Below, one piece after another: positions 61,155-64,000 of a stretch of DNA of 64,000 nucleotides. Made by a program: the position numbers and the translations under genes. Within the stretch, counting starts at the first letter, position 1; each line of letters starts with the position of its first letter. A model generated the notes under the pieces. The model ran no database searches and had not been told where the DNA came from. It worked only from the letters and a program-made list of their open reading frames with translations. Source of the DNA: Flagellimonas marinaquae (GTDB taxonomy: Bacteria > Bacteroidota > Bacteroidia > Flavobacteriales > Flavobacteriaceae); NCBI RefSeq assembly GCF_003992675.1, contig NZ_RZMZ01000015.1:806001-870000 (forward strand), in the 5' to 3' direction.

Positions 61155-62596
61155 AGCCATTTGGATAAAATACCTGTAACATCCTCCGAAATATTAAAAC
61201 GGTACAAAATCCCCACGTACATCAGCACCACTAGGAAGGACTTCAACGCAATATTGATAATCGGATGAAACTGGAACTGGACCAAATCAAACAATACGGC
61301 CAATAGAATCAATGTGGCAAAAACCTTAAAGGTAGCCGAGGTAAAAGGCAATATCCCAAATTTCATATTCACAAAAACCACCTTCACCACATTAAAAATA
61401 AAAATGGATATAAAACTGGCGGCAGCAGCACCCTCCAAACCCCATTTGGGAATCAACAGATAATTTAGAAAAATCGTCAATGCAGCTAAACAGACACCAA
61501 AGACCAATACGGTTTTGTAATACTGCGAATTATATAAAATAGAATTGATGTTGCCCAACAGGGAGTCCATCACCTTGGCCAGCCCAATCAAAAACACGAT
61601 GGTAAACCCGTTTCGATAATTTTCGGGCAGCATCAAATACAAATCGTTCAGGTTTAAAATGATGAGTACAAACAAAATGCCCGATGCAATAAAAAGCGTC
61701 AAGGATGTTTTTTTGTACAAATGATCCAATCCCAAGGTGTTTTGAGCGTTGAGCAATTCGGCGGTAAGCGGATAAGTGATCTGATGCATGGCCCGTGAAG
61801 GCACAATAATCACCGTAGCAATGTATACCGATACCCCGTAATAGGCCACATTTTCAATACTGATAAACTGATTGAGCATCACCTTATCGATTTCCAACAA
61901 AATCAAGGCGGCCGAGCCTCCTAAAATGATCAGGAAAGAATAGGATAAAATTTCTTTGGTGTACGGTGGAAATGTAAAAACCAATCGGGGCATTCTCAGT
62001 CGGAACGCATATAGTTTGATGATAACCGTACGCAACAGATATATTCCCACCAAACATTTAAAAAACAAGTCGAGCGAAATCAATTCAAAATAGAAAAGGA
62101 TCAATAGTATAGAAACTCCAATACGGGCAAATACCTCCTTCATGAAATTCCCGAAAACCGATTTGAGATGTACCTTGGCCCACGAATAAAATACCTCAAA
62201 ATAGCCCATCGCCAGCCCCACAAAGAAAACATACCAAAGGTAATCCTTCACCATGGGGTTTACTTGGGACACCCAATTCCCGATAGGTTCGTACCATATT
62301 AGGCCAATTAGGGCTACAGGAACTATTCCCAACAATGGAATCAACAACATCAATGTGAAGAACCCATCCTTTTCCGTTTCGAGATGATTACTGTAATACT
62401 TCACCATGGTGTTGTGCACCCCAAAAGCCATCAAAGGCATCAAAATAGCGCCCGATGCCAAAATGAAGGTAACCAGCCCATAGTATTCATCCGGTAGGAT
62501 TTTCGTGTACAAGAACAAGGTGTTAATAGCCCCAAAAAGGAAACCCAAATAGGTGACCACCGTATTTTGTATGGATTGCTTTAGAACGACGCCCAT
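61136..62596 (-). CDS. Polysaccharide flippase (Wzx/oligosaccharide-PP-lipid type)
   Basis: The 486-residue protein has about 12-14 predicted membrane segments and is like Wzx-type or MATE-superfamily polysaccharide flippases (LGFLFGAINTLFLYTKILPDEYYGLVTFILA, MALIPLMAFGVHNTMVKYYS-like start). It moves lipid-linked sugar units across the inner membrane. It begins at the TAATG junction after the glycosyltransferase gene, so the two are one operon. Confidence 0.88.
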   Translation of the reverse strand: MGVVLKQSIQNTVVTYLGFLFGAINTLFLYTKILPDEYYGLVTFILASGAILMPLMAFGVHNTMVKYYSNHLETEKDGFFTLMLLIPLLGIVPVALIGLIWYEPIGNWVSQVNPMVKDYLWYVFFVGLAMGYFEVFYSWAKVHLKSVFGNFMKEVFARIGVSILLILFYFELISLDLFFKCLVGIYLLRTVIIKLYAFRLRMPRLVFTFPPYTKEILSYSFLIILGGSAALILLEIDKVMLNQFISIENVAYYGVSVYIATVIIVPSRAMHQITYPLTAELLNAQNTLGLDHLYKKTSLTLFIASGILFVLIILNLNDLYLMLPENYRNGFTIVFLIGLAKVMDSLLGNINSILYNSQYYKTVLVFGVCLAALTIFLNYLLIPKWGLEGAAAASFISIFIFNVVKVVFVNMKFGILPFTSATFKVFATLILLAVLFDLVQFQFHPIINIALKSFLVVLMYVGILYRFNISEDVTGILSKWLKKNTP

Positions 62597-63864
62597 TAGA
62601 TAAATTTAGCCAAAGATTCCGTTAATGCCCTTCTGTGGTACTGCTCCACCCCTTCCGAAGTACAGTTCAAATTTCCTTCTTGATAATTGTGAAATGCCTC
62701 TAAAAGTACACTTTTTAAAGACGCTACATCCTTGTGCAGGCACATATGCCCCGCTTGGTGTTGCTCCACCATACTGCCTGCTTCCCACTCATGCGGTCCG
62801 ATGGCCAAAATAGGACGCTTGGCGTTCAAATATTCAAATAACTTGCCAGGAATAATGCCCCGGGTCTCTTCGGAATCGATTTCCAAAAGCAATAATAATT
62901 GTGATTTTTGCTGTGCTTCCAAAACCTTATCATGCGAAAGATACCCCATCTGTTGTACGCAATCCATGAGTCCAAAATCTTCAATGGATTGCAGCACTTC
63001 TTCCCCCACTACTCCAGCCAATTGTATCTTGAGCGACTTTTTGAAGTCTTCGTTTTCAGCAATCAATTCCTGCAACGCTTGCCACAATCCGAAGGGGTTT
63101 CTACCGGTCAACAACGAACCTATATGGGAAACGGTGAAATCGGCATCCAGTTCCAACGGTTGCAATTCATCATCAAAGCCATTGGTGATTACCTTGATGG
63201 GTTTGGGCGTAATCGTCTTAAATTCTGATTTGGTCGTATGGCTTGTCACGACAATTTTATCTGCTTTCACCAATACCGCCCTTTCCAAAGCTTCATGTTT
63301 CAAGCGGGACGACTCGGTCAACCGTAATTTTTTGTGATATCCGATGGAAGTCCAAGGATCGCGAAAATCAGCGATCCACTGAACATTATATTTTTTTTTG
63401 AGTCCTAGACCAATCAAATGTAGACTATGCGGTGGTCCAGTGGTGATGATGGTCCCGATACCCTCGTCCGCAATCACCTTTGCCAAATAGGAAATGGATG
63501 GATTTACCCAAAGTTTCCGTGCGTCGGGTATGAAAAAATTTCCTCGAATCCACAAAAGAACTTTCTCCATAAAGGAAGGATCCTTTTCCTTGATGATTCC
63601 CGAACTGATGGTCTTGGTCTGCTTTTTAGATAAAAGCGAAGCCCAGCCATACGGTTCTTTGATAGGTTTTTTGAGGATTTTGATGGATGAAGGTACTTCT
63701 TTAAGCAAGTTTTCGTCCACTATCGGATAACTTGGGTTTTCGGGGACGTATACTATGGGTTCAAATCCAAAATCGGGCAGGTATTTTACGAACTTGAGCC
63801 AACGCTGTACTCCTGGTCCCCCTGCGGGAGGCCAATAGTACGCTATGACCAAGACTTTACGCAT
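62596..63864 (-). CDS. Glycosyltransferase (GT4-like)
   Basis: The 422-residue protein from the ATG at 63864 begins MRKVLVIAYYWPPAGGPGVQRWLKF, a GT-B N-terminus. The mid part has ITTGPPHSLHLIGLGLKKK and DFRDPWTSIGYHKK, and the C-terminal part LLEIDSEETRGIIPGKLFEYLNAKRPILAIGP is the donor-binding glutamate region. It adds a sugar for a surface polysaccharide. A longer frame from 63903 would add 13 residues. It overlaps the preceding YfhO-like stop by eight bases. Confidence 0.9.
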   Translation of the reverse strand: MRKVLVIAYYWPPAGGPGVQRWLKFVKYLPDFGFEPIVYVPENPSYPIVDENLLKEVPSSIKILKKPIKEPYGWASLLSKKQTKTISSGIIKEKDPSFMEKVLLWIRGNFFIPDARKLWVNPSISYLAKVIADEGIGTIITTGPPHSLHLIGLGLKKKYNVQWIADFRDPWTSIGYHKKLRLTESSRLKHEALERAVLVKADKIVVTSHTTKSEFKTITPKPIKVITNGFDDELQPLELDADFTVSHIGSLLTGRNPFGLWQALQELIAENEDFKKSLKIQLAGVVGEEVLQSIEDFGLMDCVQQMGYLSHDKVLEAQQKSQLLLLLEIDSEETRGIIPGKLFEYLNAKRPILAIGPHEWEAGSMVEQHQAGHMCLHKDVASLKSVLLEAFHNYQEGNLNCTSEGVEQYHRRALTESLAKFI

Positions 63865-64000
63865 GGGATTCTTCCTTTTTTCTGCGGAACAGGGTAAAAC
63901 CAAGACCTCCTACGATAATCAACCCCAACAGAATATTGGAGGCCAACGTAATCTGACTTCCGGTTTCCACAACCTCAGGCTCAAACCTGAACTCGATTTT
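63857..64000 (-). CDS. C-terminal end of a probable YfhO-family membrane protein (runs off the window)
   Basis: Only the last 47 residues are visible. They read KIEFRFEPEVVETGSQITLA, then a membrane helix LLGLIIVGGLGFTLF, and end RRKKEESHA. This matches the usual end of YfhO-type membrane glycan proteins in flavobacteria (KIEFKFEP.. plus TM helix). The stop codon overlaps the glycosyltransferase start by eight bases, so the three genes are cotranscribed. Confidence 0.6.
   Translation of the reverse strand, partial: KIEFRFEPEVVETGSQITLASNILLGLIIVGGLGFTLFRRKKEESHA

Noticed and set aside
62732-63337. Open frame of 201 codons on the plus strand opposite to the glycosyltransferase
   Set aside because: Antisense shadow; the minus-strand gene has clear family motifs.
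1-64000. tRNA or rRNA genes, prophage or insertion sequences
   Set aside because: No cloverleaf, ribosomal sequence, transposase, integrase or terminal inverted repeats were recognised on reading both strands.

Overview
The window is chromosomal DNA of a Bacteroidota member, most likely a marine Flavobacteriaceae (Muricauda/Maribacter-like). The basis is protein resemblance: PorX, a PorP/SprF protein and a type IX secretion sorting domain, a fused-type LpxC, Bacteroidetes-only hypothetical families, TAnnTTTG promoters and almost no Shine-Dalgarno sequences. I see no rRNA, tRNA, CRISPR array, prophage or insertion sequence. Genes are densely packed on both strands.

Layout. 1-4.8 kb: lipid A genes (lpxC start, lpxD), an HD hydrolase, the T9SS regulator porX and tsaE. 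4.9-8.5 kb: a 44-aa peptide gene, a membrane protein, an alanine dehydrogenase-like gene, a small membrane-anchored protein and proline dehydrogenase. 8.6-13.4 kb: aroB, a small acidic protein, DinB, an Lrp-type regulator, an M14 peptidase, and an XRE regulator preceded by a cluster of palindromes. 13.4-21.1 kb: a sterol desaturase-like protein, topoisomerase IV (parE-parC), an EamA transporter and ychF. 21.2-26.7 kb: a ferredoxin, then a LuxC-like reductase with serC and a serA-like gene, DUF937 and membrane/lipoprotein genes. 26.8-30.2 kb: a probable metal-uptake island of a His-rich protein, a TonB receptor and an acidic surface lipoprotein. 30.2-33.5 kb: folE-msrA, a LolD-like ATPase and a TIGR02757 protein. 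33.5-39.7 kb: a surface lipoprotein, a ParDE toxin-antitoxin pair, a Tat-exported oxidoreductase, an S10 peptidase, an SGNH hydrolase and a glycosyltransferase. 39.8-44.0 kb: a four-gene operon of BatA-type protein, degenerate dihydroorotase, membrane protein and esterase. 44.0-49.2 kb: an MBL hydrolase pair, a conserved protein of unknown function, bcp, a cysteine-free endonuclease III, a 47-aa peptide gene and an ECF sigma factor. 49.2-52.0 kb: uvrA.

52.0-61.1 kb is the most distinctive part. A 1501-aa secreted adhesin of ten repeats with a T9SS sorting domain is followed by a PorP/SprF protein and an OmpA-family protein. The block sits behind three direct repeats with exact 21-bp period that resemble LytTR-regulator sites. 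Next to it, behind a sigma-54-like promoter, lies a gene for an exported protein with a long Arg/Ser-rich tail. PorX at the left end and the adhesin operon at the right both belong to type IX secretion. 61.1-64 kb carries a polysaccharide flippase, a glycosyltransferase and the end of a probable YfhO-family membrane protein.

No wholly new multi-gene system is proven. The best candidates for undescribed biology are the Arg/Ser-rich protein with its promoter, the adhesin repeats and their upstream repeats, the XRE operator cluster, the conserved unknown protein at 45.4 kb, and three enzymes that have lost key ligands (alanine dehydrogenase-like, dihydroorotase-like, endonuclease III). Family names come from sequence recall without a database search.
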